NCBI GenBank assembly: GCA_018819175.1
Contig: JAHJQQ010000025.1
Span: 40,140 to 104,139, forward strand
Direction of reading: 5' to 3'
DNA from: Gammaproteobacteria bacterium
Lineage (GTDB): Bacteria; Pseudomonadota; Gammaproteobacteria; Thiohalobacterales; Thiohalobacteraceae
Length of the DNA stretch: 64,000 bases
In this document: positions 24,545-32,727 of the stretch, one piece after another
Numbering within the stretch: position 1 is the stretch's first letter
How the letters are laid out: each line of letters begins with the position of its first letter
Position numbers and translations under genes: made by a program
Notes under the pieces: model-generated
Seen by the model: only the letters and a program-made list of their open reading frames with translations
Told to the model about the DNA's origin: nothing
The model's database searches: none

Positions 24545-25402
24545 ATGCACCTAATGAATCGCATCGCCCTATTATTCTTTATCGCTATCATCCCCGCCCT
24601 TGCCCAGGCGTTACCTCAGGCCGAGGCCGTGCCGGGCGGCGTTGCTGTTGTCGCACTCGGTACGGATACGCAGGCGCCGCGCGCGGACTACGGCAATAAA
24701 CGTGTGCTGGTGACGCAGGAGCAGGGACAGTGGTATGCGGTCGTTGGCCTTGCCCTGGGAACCAAACCCGGCACCTACAACCTGACCGTCAAACACACCG
24801 ATGGCCGACGCGCGCAATTGCCCTTCACCGTCACCGACAAGGAATACGAAACCCAGCGTCTGGTCATCAAGGACAAGCGCAAAGTCGAGCCGAATGCCAA
24901 GGATATGGAACGCATCAACGCCGACTCGGTGCGCATCAAAAAGGCGTTGAGCCAATTCTCCGATCAACAGTCAGTGGTCACTAATTTCAGTTGGCCGGCC
25001 GATGGCCCGACCAGCAGCCCGTTCGGATTACGGCGTTTCTTCAACGATCAGCCGCGCAATCCGCACAGTGGATTGGATATCGCCGCGCCCGAGGGTGCCG
25101 ACATTCGCGCGCCTGCCCCCGGGCGTGTGACTGACACGGGGGATTTCTTTTTCAATGGCAATACCGTGTTCATCGATCATGGCCAGGGCCTGATCACTAT
25201 GTATTGCCACATGAGCCGCATAGATGTGAAACCGGGCGATCTGGTTCAAACCGGCGATCTACTCGGTGCGATCGGCAAGACCGGACGCGTAACGGGACCG
25301 CATTTGCACTGGGGTGTAAGCCTCAATGACACACGCGTAGATCCACTCCTGTTTCTGCCGGCAAAGACGCCAATCGCTAATTCTCCCAATAAAAATCAAT
25401 AG
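24545..25402 (+). CDS. M23 family (LytM-type) peptidoglycan endopeptidase
   Basis: The 285-residue protein has a signal peptide (MNRIALLFFIAIIPALAQA), an Ig-like N-terminal half (YAVVGLALGTKPGTYNLTVK) and a C-terminal M23 metallopeptidase domain. Zinc ligands are visible in HSGLDIAAPEG and HLHWGVS, with the lipoyl-like fold motif LVQTGDLLGAIGKTG between them. Such enzymes cut peptide crosslinks in the wall during growth or division. With both zinc motifs present it should be active rather than an EnvC-like activator. The ATG at 24554 is an alternative start; neither has a good ribosome site. The gene is monocistronic and ends before a hairpin at 25424. Confidence 0.92.
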   Translation: MHLMNRIALLFFIAIIPALAQALPQAEAVPGGVAVVALGTDTQAPRADYGNKRVLVTQEQGQWYAVVGLALGTKPGTYNLTVKHTDGRRAQLPFTVTDKEYETQRLVIKDKRKVEPNAKDMERINADSVRIKKALSQFSDQQSVVTNFSWPADGPTSSPFGLRRFFNDQPRNPHSGLDIAAPEGADIRAPAPGRVTDTGDFFFNGNTVFIDHGQGLITMYCHMSRIDVKPGDLVQTGDLLGAIGKTGRVTGPHLHWGVSLNDTRVDPLLFLPAKTPIANSPNKNQ

Positions 25403-25423
25403 TTAGTTAATTTCATATACTGA

Positions 25424-25447
25424 CGCAGACGATTACCTTCGTCTGCG
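25424..25447 (+). terminator. Hairpin after the M23 peptidase gene
   Basis: Perfect 9-base arms CGCAGACGA (25424-25432) and TCGTCTGCG (25439-25447) have a 6-base loop, 22 bases after the stop. No T-run follows, so efficiency is uncertain. Confidence 0.5.
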
Positions 25448-25602
25448 GATTACATAACCTACCCCGAATTTCCCACGATCTATTTCTCCTGAACTATGAC
25501 AATGTACTCACATCGAATACGGTGATTTGCCGACACTCATGTCCAAATTGAGTATCAACCTATATTAAAAGTTGCCACCTTATATTTTTCGGAGGTTTCC
25601 CA

Positions 25603-26514
25603 ATGACTCGCAAACTACCGACTGGCCTGCGTGCCGCATTATTCCCACTGTCGATTGCGTTGTTACTGACTGCCTGCGGTGGTGGTGGCGGTGGCGGTGG
25701 TAGCAGTACCGGCACATTGAACCTGAGTGTTACCGATGCGCCTGTGGACAATGCCGATGCCGTCTGGGTTGAATTCACGGGTATTGAAATAAAACCTGCG
25801 AATGGCAGCAGTTTTGATATCAACTTTGCCTCACCCAAACGTATCAACCTGCTGGCATTGAACGGTGGCACGGCTGAAGTCCTGCTTGATGGCGAAATCC
25901 TGGATGCCGGTACCTATAACTGGATGCGTCTGAAGGTAAACGCCACTCAAGGCGGCGACCCGGCTGACGATTCCTACATCGTTATCGGTGGCACACCGCA
26001 TGAGCTGCGCATCCCCAGCGGGGATCAGTCGGGATTGAAACTCAACCGTCCTATCACTATTCCTGAAGGCAACACCACGTCGTTCACCATCGATTTCGAT
26101 TTACGTAAATCGGTACATGAACGCTCCGGTGGCATCTATCATCTGCGTCCGACATTGCGTCTGGTGGATAACAGCATGGACGGCAGTCTTGCGGGTAGCG
26201 TCGATCCCAGCACCATCAGCGCCGAATGCATTTCCGGTGATAAGGCCGCTGTGTATGTGTTCGAAGGGGCCGGCACCACACCGGATGATGTCAACATCGA
26301 TGGCAATGACATAGAGCCCGTGGCAACCACGCCTGTCGATTGGGCGAACAGCAACAACAGCTATCGGGTCGCCTTCCTTGAGGCAGGAACCTATACCGCG
26401 GCCTTTACCTGCGACGCCGGCATGGACGATCCGGCAGCAGAGGATACTTTGACGTTCGTAGGCACCACGACCGTTACTATCAATGCAGGGCAGACAACGA
26501 CCCTGAATTTCTAG
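25603..26514 (+). CDS. DUF4382 domain lipoprotein
   Basis: The 303-residue protein has a lipoprotein signal ending LLLTAC, with the lipidated cysteine followed by a poly-Gly stretch. Residues 35-185 match DUF4382 (LNLSVTDAPVDNADAVWVEF, then a segment on LLNGGTAEVLLDGEILDAG), a family of unknown function found in envelope lipoproteins of many marine and soil bacteria. The last 100 residues form another beta-rich unit (YRVAFLEAGTYTAAFTCDAG) that resembles carboxypeptidase-regulatory-type folds. It probably sits in the outer membrane. An SD-like GGAGG lies 9 bases before the ATG. The gene is alone, with a hairpin after its stop. Confidence 0.88.
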   Translation: MTRKLPTGLRAALFPLSIALLLTACGGGGGGGGSSTGTLNLSVTDAPVDNADAVWVEFTGIEIKPANGSSFDINFASPKRINLLALNGGTAEVLLDGEILDAGTYNWMRLKVNATQGGDPADDSYIVIGGTPHELRIPSGDQSGLKLNRPITIPEGNTTSFTIDFDLRKSVHERSGGIYHLRPTLRLVDNSMDGSLAGSVDPSTISAECISGDKAAVYVFEGAGTTPDDVNIDGNDIEPVATTPVDWANSNNSYRVAFLEAGTYTAAFTCDAGMDDPAAEDTLTFVGTTTVTINAGQTTTLNF

Positions 26515-26518
26515 ATCG

Positions 26519-26549
26519 CAGGGTCTGCGCGTGTCGTGCGCAGACCCTG
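26519..26549 (+). terminator. Hairpin after the DUF4382 gene
   Basis: Perfect 12-base arms CAGGGTCTGCGC (26519-26530) and GCGCAGACCCTG (26538-26549) have a 7-base loop and start 4 bases after the stop codon. There is no T-run, but position and strength suggest termination or RNA stabilisation. Confidence 0.65.
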
Positions 26550-26711
26550 AACCTGCCTGCTGTTGTTCGCCTAAGCTGCCTGTGGATCGGAAAGGAATCG
26601 GCATCCCCTAAACGTGAGTCAAAACCCTCTCCGATCTAAAAAAATTAACTACCAAATTTATCAATAAGTTGAAAATCTTATCTAGGAAAGTCCCTGCCCA
26701 TAACCTTTACT

Positions 26712-26730
26712 ATAAATGCGAATCATTGTA
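26712..26730 (+). promoter_or_regulatory. Fur-like box before the iron permease gene
   Basis: The 19 bases match the classical Fur consensus at 12 of 19 positions, including an unbroken AATCATT core. The site is 41 bases before the start codon. Iron repression fits the function of the gene. Confidence 0.55.
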
Positions 26731-26771
26731 TTTTACGTTCCCTTGCTTATTCCCATGTTTCGAGGTTTTAC

Positions 26772-28679
26772 ATGAAACGTCTGTTTGCGACTCTGCTGCT
26801 CGTGCTGGCCCTACCTGGTTTTGCACTCGCATCTCCGGACCTGCCCAAGCTGGTTCAGCTCATTGACTATGTTGGCGTCGATTACCTGGGTGCGATTCAA
26901 GACGGAGAGATCATCAGTCCGGCTGAGTATGCCGAGATGCGCGACTTCAGCGTTGCCATTGTTGAGCAGACCCAACAACTCCCACGTCATACCAACGTTG
27001 CTGAAATACAGGCCATGGCCAGCCAGCTGGCGCACATGGTAGAGAATCGCCAAGCGCCGGACCAAGTCGCCGCCCTCTCGGCCAAGTTGCGTCATAGCCT
27101 GATCACAAGCTTCAATGTGATCGTCACACCGCGCATGGCGCCCAACCTGCCGCGCGCGCGCCAATTGTTTTCCGAGAATTGCGCCAGCTGTCACGGACTC
27201 ACGGGGCAAGCGGATAGCCTGCAGGCACGCGCGATGGAACCGGCACCGACGGATTTCACAGATGCCGAGCGCTATAGTCAGCGCACTCTCTATGGTCTCT
27301 ATAGCACCATCACTGCTGGCGTTGCCGATACCGGCATGCGCGGCTTTGCCGAACTGAGCGAAGCGGATCGCTGGAGTCTGGCCTTCCTGGTCGGTCAGAT
27401 GGCTGTTGATACAACGACTGCAAATGCAGGTAAGGCAGCCCTCGCGAGCAAAGGAGCCGTGAGCGAACTTGCCGATCTCAAACGTTTCACCATCACCACG
27501 CCCTATGAGGCACAGCTCGCTTACGGTGAAGACGGTGCGGCCGTCATGGGTTATCTGCGCAGTCAACCTGAGACACTGTTCGCCAATGCGTCACCGCTGG
27601 ACTTCGCGCGCAGCACATTGATGGAAAGTCGCGATGCCTATCGCGCGGGCAAGCAGGATGAGGCCTATCAGTTGGCGGTTGCCGCCTATCTGGAAGGTTT
27701 CGAATTGGTTGAACACGGTCTCGACAGTGTTGATGGTGAATTGCGCCTCAGCATCGAAACCGAAATGACCCAATACCGTAATCTGGTGCGCGGCAACAAT
27801 GCCATCAGTCTGGTGGATAACAAGGCAGCACAGGTACACGGTCTACTCGACCTGGCCGCCGAACGTCTGAGCGGCAACACCCTGTCGACCGGCGCGGCCT
27901 TCGCCAGCGCCTTTATCATTTTGCTGCGCGAAGGTCTGGAGGCCATCCTGGTGGTCGCCGCGCTGGCTGCCTTCCTGATCAAAACCGAACGCAAAGACGG
28001 TATGGTCTATTTGCATATCGGTTGGGCGGGCGCACTGGTACTGGGTGTCTTTACCTGGATCGCCTCGGTCACTCTGTTCAACTTCAGTGGTGCAAGTCGC
28101 GAAATCACCGAAGGTATCGCGGCCCTGGTGGCTATGGCCGTGCTGTTCTATGTCGGTTTCTGGATGCACAGCAAGACCAACGCCATTCAATGGAAACGTT
28201 TTATCGATGGCTCTGTTCAGAAGGCGCTCAGCACCGGTACCTTGTGGGGTCTGGCCGGGCTGTCGTTCATTGCGGTCTATCGTGAAGTGTTCGAGACCAT
28301 TCTGTTCTATCAAGCATTGTGGGTGCAGGCCAACGGCCCGGCTCAGACGATGTTACTGAGCGGTTTTGGTAGTGCATCGGTGGTGCTCGCCCTACTGTCC
28401 TGGCTGATCCTGCGTTACAGCACGCGTCTGCCGTTGCGGCAGTTCTTTTCGGCCACCAGTATTTTCATGTTCGTGCTGGCGATCATCTTTGCGGGCAAAG
28501 GTATCGCGGCGCTGCAAGAGGCCGGCAAGCTGCCCATCGATCCGGTCAGCTTCCCGCGCATCGACTTGCTGGGCATCTATCCGAATCTGCAAGGTCTGGC
28601 GGTACAGGCAGGATTGGTGCTGCTGGCGGCGTTCATTCTCTGGAGCACGAATATGCGGAGGCGTCCGGCGGCGGCTTAA
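26772..28679 (+). CDS. Cytochrome c-FTR1 family iron permease
   Basis: FTR1-type permeases move iron across the inner membrane. The 635-residue protein has a signal peptide (about 20 residues), a helical periplasmic region with one haem c site (CASCH at residues 137-141), a further helical part, and about seven membrane segments from residue 375. Both REXXE iron-exchange motifs are present: REGLE at 386-390 and REVFE at 504-508. The haem domain may oxidise Fe(II) before transport, as known for fused relatives. A Fur-like box lies upstream. No EfeO/EfeB-like partners are adjacent. A good start codon is seen, but the Shine-Dalgarno is ordinary (CGAGG 7 bases before the ATG). Confidence 0.93.
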   Translation: MKRLFATLLLVLALPGFALASPDLPKLVQLIDYVGVDYLGAIQDGEIISPAEYAEMRDFSVAIVEQTQQLPRHTNVAEIQAMASQLAHMVENRQAPDQVAALSAKLRHSLITSFNVIVTPRMAPNLPRARQLFSENCASCHGLTGQADSLQARAMEPAPTDFTDAERYSQRTLYGLYSTITAGVADTGMRGFAELSEADRWSLAFLVGQMAVDTTTANAGKAALASKGAVSELADLKRFTITTPYEAQLAYGEDGAAVMGYLRSQPETLFANASPLDFARSTLMESRDAYRAGKQDEAYQLAVAAYLEGFELVEHGLDSVDGELRLSIETEMTQYRNLVRGNNAISLVDNKAAQVHGLLDLAAERLSGNTLSTGAAFASAFIILLREGLEAILVVAALAAFLIKTERKDGMVYLHIGWAGALVLGVFTWIASVTLFNFSGASREITEGIAALVAMAVLFYVGFWMHSKTNAIQWKRFIDGSVQKALSTGTLWGLAGLSFIAVYREVFETILFYQALWVQANGPAQTMLLSGFGSASVVLALLSWLILRYSTRLPLRQFFSATSIFMFVLAIIFAGKGIAALQEAGKLPIDPVSFPRIDLLGIYPNLQGLAVQAGLVLLAAFILWSTNMRRRPAAA

Positions 28680-28699
28680 TAAATTGGCGGTCGAATATA

Positions 28700-28774
28700 T
28701 TGGGGTCAGAGCCGAATTAGTAACTGTCGATGCGTAATTCCGTCCTTGGCGGTGGAATTCGGGTCCGACCCCAA
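28700..28774. repeat. REP/MITE-like palindromic element
   Basis: Terminal arms at 28700-28718 and 28756-28774 are complementary at 17 of 19 positions and begin and end with TTGGGGTC/GACCCCAA. Such elements of about 75 bases occur widely in gammaproteobacteria with REP-associated transposases. It lies just after the iron permease gene, where it can act as a terminator. Confidence 0.75.
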
Positions 28775-28916
28775 TTTATTGAAACATTCGGCGCATTACG
28801 CTGCGCTAATGCGCCCTACAGTTAATCCATACACCGTCATTGAAGCTGTCGGACATGCGGTTGGCGCCGCTGAATCCGACCTACAGCAGCATCGATGTGA
28901 TTACCGCAGGTTATAA

Positions 28917-29441
28917 TCAACGACAGATGCGCGCCTCGGCGACATCCGGGCTGGATGGCATATAGGCCTGCTTGCTGCAGCAATATTTCACATCCTTTGC
29001 ATGCACTCGGCTGCCTGACTCCGCGCAGTATTGATTGAACACTACCTTACCACTGCCGTTCAGCAACGAGGTATCCACGGTACGCCACCAGTTCCAACCG
29101 CCGGCGGTACGTTGCAAGGCCTTCACCCATTCCGAGTTACAAACCTGCGCAGGACCGGCACCAGCATGCAGGCCGGGCGCCGGAGCGGTGCAGGATTTGC
29201 CACTTTTCTTTAATACCGTCTTCTTCCAGCAACATTCATCGTGTTCCCAGCTACCGCCGCTGATCGGGCATTTGGTGCCGATGCAATAGCCTTCCTGCAC
29301 GGTGCCATTGCGCACCGCGCAATTGTCGCCGGCGGCACCGAAGCAGCGCTGCCCGGTGACTATTATCGGTTCTGCAAACACCAGGCCCGATATAACCAGC
29401 AGCAGCAAACCCAGCAGCCCCGCCCCTTGATTTCTTCTCAT
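28917..29441 (-). CDS. Secreted cysteine-rich protein of unknown function
   Basis: No family is recognised. The product has a signal peptide (GLLGLLLLVISGLVFA) and a mature part of about 145 residues with 12 cysteines, an even number that allows six disulfides, including two CC pairs (ECCWKK, YCCSKQ). Spacing such as GDNCAVRNGTVQEGYCIGTKC suggests a knotted, EGF- or toxin-like fold stabilised in the periplasm or outside the cell. The ATG at 29441 has GGAG 9 bases upstream. Starts at 29456 and 29447 are also possible. The gene stands alone between the permease and another minus-strand gene. Confidence 0.7.
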   Translation of the reverse strand: MRRNQGAGLLGLLLLVISGLVFAEPIIVTGQRCFGAAGDNCAVRNGTVQEGYCIGTKCPISGGSWEHDECCWKKTVLKKSGKSCTAPAPGLHAGAGPAQVCNSEWVKALQRTAGGWNWWRTVDTSLLNGSGKVVFNQYCAESGSRVHAKDVKYCCSKQAYMPSSPDVAEARICR

Positions 29442-29585
29442 TGCCATCGTCTCCATTGAACTAGTCCGTGCGGCTCAGATTTTGTAATAAAGAATATGCG
29501 TTCATAGCGGCAGATGAATCATTTATTTGATCCAGCAGCGGATCTGACGGGACGTGCGCAATTACGTACACATCAGACCCGGAGG

Positions 29586-29903
29586 TTATTTCTCGTCTGA
29601 ACCTGAGCGCTTTTTCAACTCGGCGACCGCGCTGCGGATCGATTCGCGTTCAAGCGCGGCATCACGCTGCAGGCATCCGATATAACCCAGCACATCGATA
29701 ATTTCGCGCAGCATCACCAACAGCACAACCAAGGCGCCGACCGCTGCGAGCAATAACGCCTCTGTCAGATACCCCAGGAAGTGCCCCGCCACCAGCAGCA
29801 CAGTGATCGGGACCATGGCCCGCCAATATAACTGCCGATGACGGTAGCGGCGCTTTTCGTAGTTGCGGATACTCGGTGGCAGGTTATTGTCTTCATCATG
29901 CAT
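29586..29903 (-). CDS. Small membrane protein (105 aa) of unknown function
   Basis: The product has a charged N-terminus (about 28 residues, rich in Arg and Tyr), two membrane segments (VPITVLLVAGHFLGYL and LLLAAVGALVVLLVML), and a charged helical tail ending KKRSGSDEK. That layout resembles small inner-membrane scaffolding proteins. No named family is recognised. The ribosome site is weak. It is divergent from the 73-codon gene at 30070. Confidence 0.65.
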   Translation of the reverse strand: MHDEDNNLPPSIRNYEKRRYRHRQLYWRAMVPITVLLVAGHFLGYLTEALLLAAVGALVVLLVMLREIIDVLGYIGCLQRDAALERESIRSAVAELKKRSGSDEK

Positions 29904-30069
29904 GAGCTGGCATCCAATGATGGGGCTGGGACCCGATTATGCGCAAAATCGCGTCGAGATACAGTACCCTGCCCACAAAGTCACAGTCGCCGTGCGGTGG
30001 GCAGCTCGGCAAGTCCTGGTATACACTCCTGTCAGGCCAACTTAATAGCCCACCAAGGCGCTGGACCCC

Positions 30070-30291
30070 ATGAAGACCATCACAGAATATGATCTCGAAG
30101 AACTGAAACTCATCTATCGCCTGCTGCACAGCCATTTACAGCAAGAGATCGAGCTGATGGATTCCGTGCTCATGCACGATCTGCAGCGCTATCTGCAGGA
30201 CAAGGCCCGCGCCGACGGCGTGGATGTCTCGGTGCATGCCCAGTGGACGACCTGGCTGAACGGCGGCGTTGTACTGCATTCTGTGGAGTGA
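30070..30291 (+). CDS. Small acidic hypothetical protein (73 aa)
   Basis: A soluble, helix-prone 73-residue product (YDLEELKLIYRLLHSHLQQE) with a hydrophobic end (WTTWLNGGVVLHSVE). No motif or family is recognised. An AAGG lies 11 bases before the ATG. The coding frame keeps the GC-rich third positions of the neighbours, which supports a real gene. It ends just before a palindrome at 30325. Confidence 0.6.
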   Translation: MKTITEYDLEELKLIYRLLHSHLQQEIELMDSVLMHDLQRYLQDKARADGVDVSVHAQWTTWLNGGVVLHSVE

Positions 30292-30324
30292 GTGCTGATT
30301 ACAATATAAGGCGCTGTTATCCCC

Positions 30325-30359
30325 GTAGCCCGGGTTGATCTGAGCGAAGCCCGGGCTAC
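30325..30359. repeat. GTAGCCCGGG palindromic repeat (1)
   Basis: Perfect 10-base arms GTAGCCCGGG (30325-30334) and CCCGGGCTAC (30350-30359) with a 15-base loop. Related words recur at 11042 and 30672-30734. It lies after the stop of the 73-aa gene and could end its transcript. Confidence 0.75.
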
Positions 30360-30408
30360 AGGCTGGTCAAACGGAATTGGACATCAAACGTGCCCAGGAG
30401 AAAAAGTC

Positions 30409-30651
30409 ATGCTGCAAATGCGCCCTAGCTGCGAGTGTTGTGATAGAAACCTCCCGCCAGACTCCCCTGATGCGCGTATCTGTTCCTTCGAGTGCACCTT
30501 CTGCGCTGCCTGCGCGGATCAAATCCTCAATGGCAGCTGTCCTAACTGCAGTGGCGAACTGATACCGCGACCCCGTCGCCCAGCGGAAAAATTAGCCGAG
30601 TATCCAGCCTCGACGGAGCGTATTCATCACGCAACGGAATGCGGTAGTTGA
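30409..30651 (+). CDS. DUF1272 zinc-ribbon-like protein
   Basis: The 80-residue product carries CECCDRNLPPDSPDARICSF and FCAACADQILNGSCPNCSGE, the spaced Cys pairs of the DUF1272 family, which is expected to bind zinc. The family is small, cytoplasmic and of unknown function. The start MLQMRPSCECC is the usual one for members. A GGAG lies upstream at good spacing. It is flanked by palindromic repeats on both sides and has no operon partner. Confidence 0.9.
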   Translation: MLQMRPSCECCDRNLPPDSPDARICSFECTFCAACADQILNGSCPNCSGELIPRPRRPAEKLAEYPASTERIHHATECGS

Positions 30652-30671
30652 AACAGAAAAAAAACAGCGGT

Positions 30672-30734
30672 TTCGTAGCCTGGGTTGAGCGGAGCGAAAC
30701 CCGGGTTTCACATGCGTTCAACCCAGGCTACGAA
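30672..30734. repeat. GTAGCC(T/C)GGG palindromic repeat (2) between convergent genes
   Basis: Perfect 17-base arms at 30672-30688 and 30718-30734, with a second inner palindrome AACCCGGGTT-like in the loop. It separates the converging DUF1272 and CHAD genes and probably ends both transcripts. Confidence 0.75.
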
Positions 30735-30797
30735 GATTTTTTTGTGCAGGAGCGGCCTTGGCCGCGAAGGGATGTCCAATCCCTGAACAGTGCCGAC

Positions 30798-31874
30798 TTA
30801 CCCGGCCAATGTTTCCGAATGACCTTGCAGACCGGCGGCCAGCATGGCGATATCGTGTGATAACTGGTCCTGAGCGCCATTGGCTTGCAGCTGACCCAGC
30901 TGTTGCAGAAGCTTTTCTTTTCGCTTGGCAACCACCCGGGCGACCGCGAGGATACCGGTTATCAGATCCTGTTTACGTTCGCGACCCAGGGTGCGCGCGT
31001 CTGGTGCGGCGTTGAGCATCAGCTCCAACAGTCGCTCGGACTGCTCCAGCGCGGCCTTTTTGATCAAGCGCCGCAGTCGGTCGCCAAATACCTGCACGTC
31101 GTGATAATCCCCCAGCAAATCCTGTAAGCGCTGCAGACGACGGATGACAGACTCGCTGCCCTTGAGTTCGGCGCGCAAGGGCGTCAACAGATACCGGATA
31201 CGCTTGCCGCAGAGGCGCGCGGCGTGCAGCTGATCTTCATCTTCACGGGTTTCGATATGCCGCAGATGATAGGTCAGCTCGCTGGCCAGCTCTTCCAAAT
31301 GCTCCCCACACAGATGTCCGAGCGAATCCATTTCGCTATCCAGGCTATCGAGGTTCTCATTGTGCGCCAGCACTGCACGGGTCTGCTGTTCCAGAGTGAG
31401 GTAATCCTCCAGAACGTCCACGCGCAGCACCCGATGCGCCTCCGCGGCGCGCAGTTCCAGCTGACGCACCAGCCAGCGGTAGCCGAGTCGTGCCTCGCCG
31501 CGCATCTGGCGTTCGCTGCTGAGCAGCCAACCCAGCTGTACGTCGGCATCACGCGCCTGATTGGTATCACGGGCCAGTGACCGCAGGCGCTTGCGCAATT
31601 TCTTCGGCAGGGACGGAAAGGCCTCCGGATAGGCAGTGAAGGTGCTGCGCAACTGGCGCATACCGACGCGGAAATCGTGCAGTGCCTCGGGACTGGGATT
31701 TTTACTCAACCGTCCATAGGCTTCATGCGCCTTGTCGATCTGCACCGAGGCGATGATAGCCGCCGCCTGCGGCACCGGCATACTCAGCAGCGAGCGTAAC
31801 GGACTGTTGGATCGGGGTGCCCCCCGGGTTGGGCGAAGACTGGTTCCCATTGCCTGCTCCGTGGTCTCAGTCAT
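30798..31874 (-). CDS. CHAD domain protein (polyphosphate-binding type)
   Basis: The 358-residue soluble product is almost entirely a CHAD domain, a helical bundle with conserved His, Arg and Lys that binds inorganic polyphosphate. Matching stretches are ALHDFRVGMRQLRSTF, RSLARDTNQARDADVQLGWL, RIRYLLTPLRAEL-like and LQDLLGDYHDVQVFGDRL. CHAD proteins go to polyphosphate granules in several bacteria. The CYTH (triphosphatase) domain that often accompanies CHAD is absent here. The start is ATG with a weak ribosome site. An internal ATG 9 codons later is possible. Confidence 0.9.
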   Translation of the reverse strand: MTETTEQAMGTSLRPTRGAPRSNSPLRSLLSMPVPQAAAIIASVQIDKAHEAYGRLSKNPSPEALHDFRVGMRQLRSTFTAYPEAFPSLPKKLRKRLRSLARDTNQARDADVQLGWLLSSERQMRGEARLGYRWLVRQLELRAAEAHRVLRVDVLEDYLTLEQQTRAVLAHNENLDSLDSEMDSLGHLCGEHLEELASELTYHLRHIETREDEDQLHAARLCGKRIRYLLTPLRAELKGSESVIRRLQRLQDLLGDYHDVQVFGDRLRRLIKKAALEQSERLLELMLNAAPDARTLGRERKQDLITGILAVARVVAKRKEKLLQQLGQLQANGAQDQLSHDIAMLAAGLQGHSETLAG

Positions 31875-32079
31875 GGTTTATTCCTCACGCGCCTCGCTCG
31901 AGACGGTCACAATGCAGTGCTGGAAATGGCCCTTCAGCCAGTAAACCATTGGCGGACCACTGTGCGTCAAGCTGACCTCAAGCATGGCGGACCTGGCCGG
32001 GGTGTCAAGTTGGCTGCGGATTCTAACCCCATCGGCTGATCAGGGCCAGAAAACCCGTCAACTCGCCCTGAGCGAGTGA

Positions 32080-32727
32080 TTACAGCAACGGAACCAAGGC
32101 CGTCCAGACATTGTCCATCAAACGTGCTTGCGCCTCGGCACGCGGATGGATGCCATCGGGCTGCATCAAATCGGCATCGGTCGCCACACCGTCGAGCAGA
32201 AAGGGCACCAGCGCGGTCCGCTGCTCCCGCGCCAGCGTGGTGTAGACAGCCGCGAAGGCCGCGGTATAGGTGGAACCATAGTTGGGGGGGAGCTGCATGC
32301 CCAGCAGCAACACACGTGCTTGAGCCGCGCGCGCCATCTCGATCATGGCCTGCAGATTGGCCCGTGTCTGCGCCAGCGAGAGGCCGCGCAAGCCATCATT
32401 GCCGCCGAGTTCCAGGATCATGATATCGATCGGCTCGCGCGCCAGCAGCGCCGGTAACCGGCTGCGTCCACCGACGCTGGTATCACCACTGATGCTGGCA
32501 TTGATGACACGATGCGGATAACCCTGCTGCTGCAGCCGTTGCTGCAGCAGTGCCACCCATCCCGCGTCGATTTCGATACCATAAGCGGCGCTGATGCTGT
32601 CACCGACGACCAGGATGCGTGGAATAGCAGTACCGGCACCCGTATCAACACGGCCGTCGGCACTGGCGAACGCGGGACTCAACCACATCAAGCCCCATAG
32701 GATAACTATGACAAACCGCTGTCTCAT
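32080..32727 (-). CDS. tesA: SGNH-family arylesterase/thioesterase TesA
   Basis: TesA is a periplasmic GDSL hydrolase (thioesterase I/protease I/lysophospholipase L1). The signal peptide (FVIVILWGLMWLSPAFA) is followed by all SGNH blocks: nucleophile in VVGDSISAAYG, block II with GDTSVGGRSRLP, block III Asn in ELGGNDGLRG, and the Asp/His pair in QPDGIHPRAEA. Its 215 residues are close to the family norm. Divergent ybbA-ybbP follow immediately, the same arrangement as in E. coli. The start codon overlaps the start of ybbA by 20 bases. Confidence 0.95.
   Translation of the reverse strand: MRQRFVIVILWGLMWLSPAFASADGRVDTGAGTAIPRILVVGDSISAAYGIEIDAGWVALLQQRLQQQGYPHRVINASISGDTSVGGRSRLPALLAREPIDIMILELGGNDGLRGLSLAQTRANLQAMIEMARAAQARVLLLGMQLPPNYGSTYTAAFAAVYTTLAREQRTALVPFLLDGVATDADLMQPDGIHPRAEAQARLMDNVWTALVPLL

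Noticed and set aside
30648..30860. A small frame across the palindrome between DUF1272 and CHAD genes
   Set aside because: Most of it is the repeat itself, and the rest is antisense to the CHAD gene.
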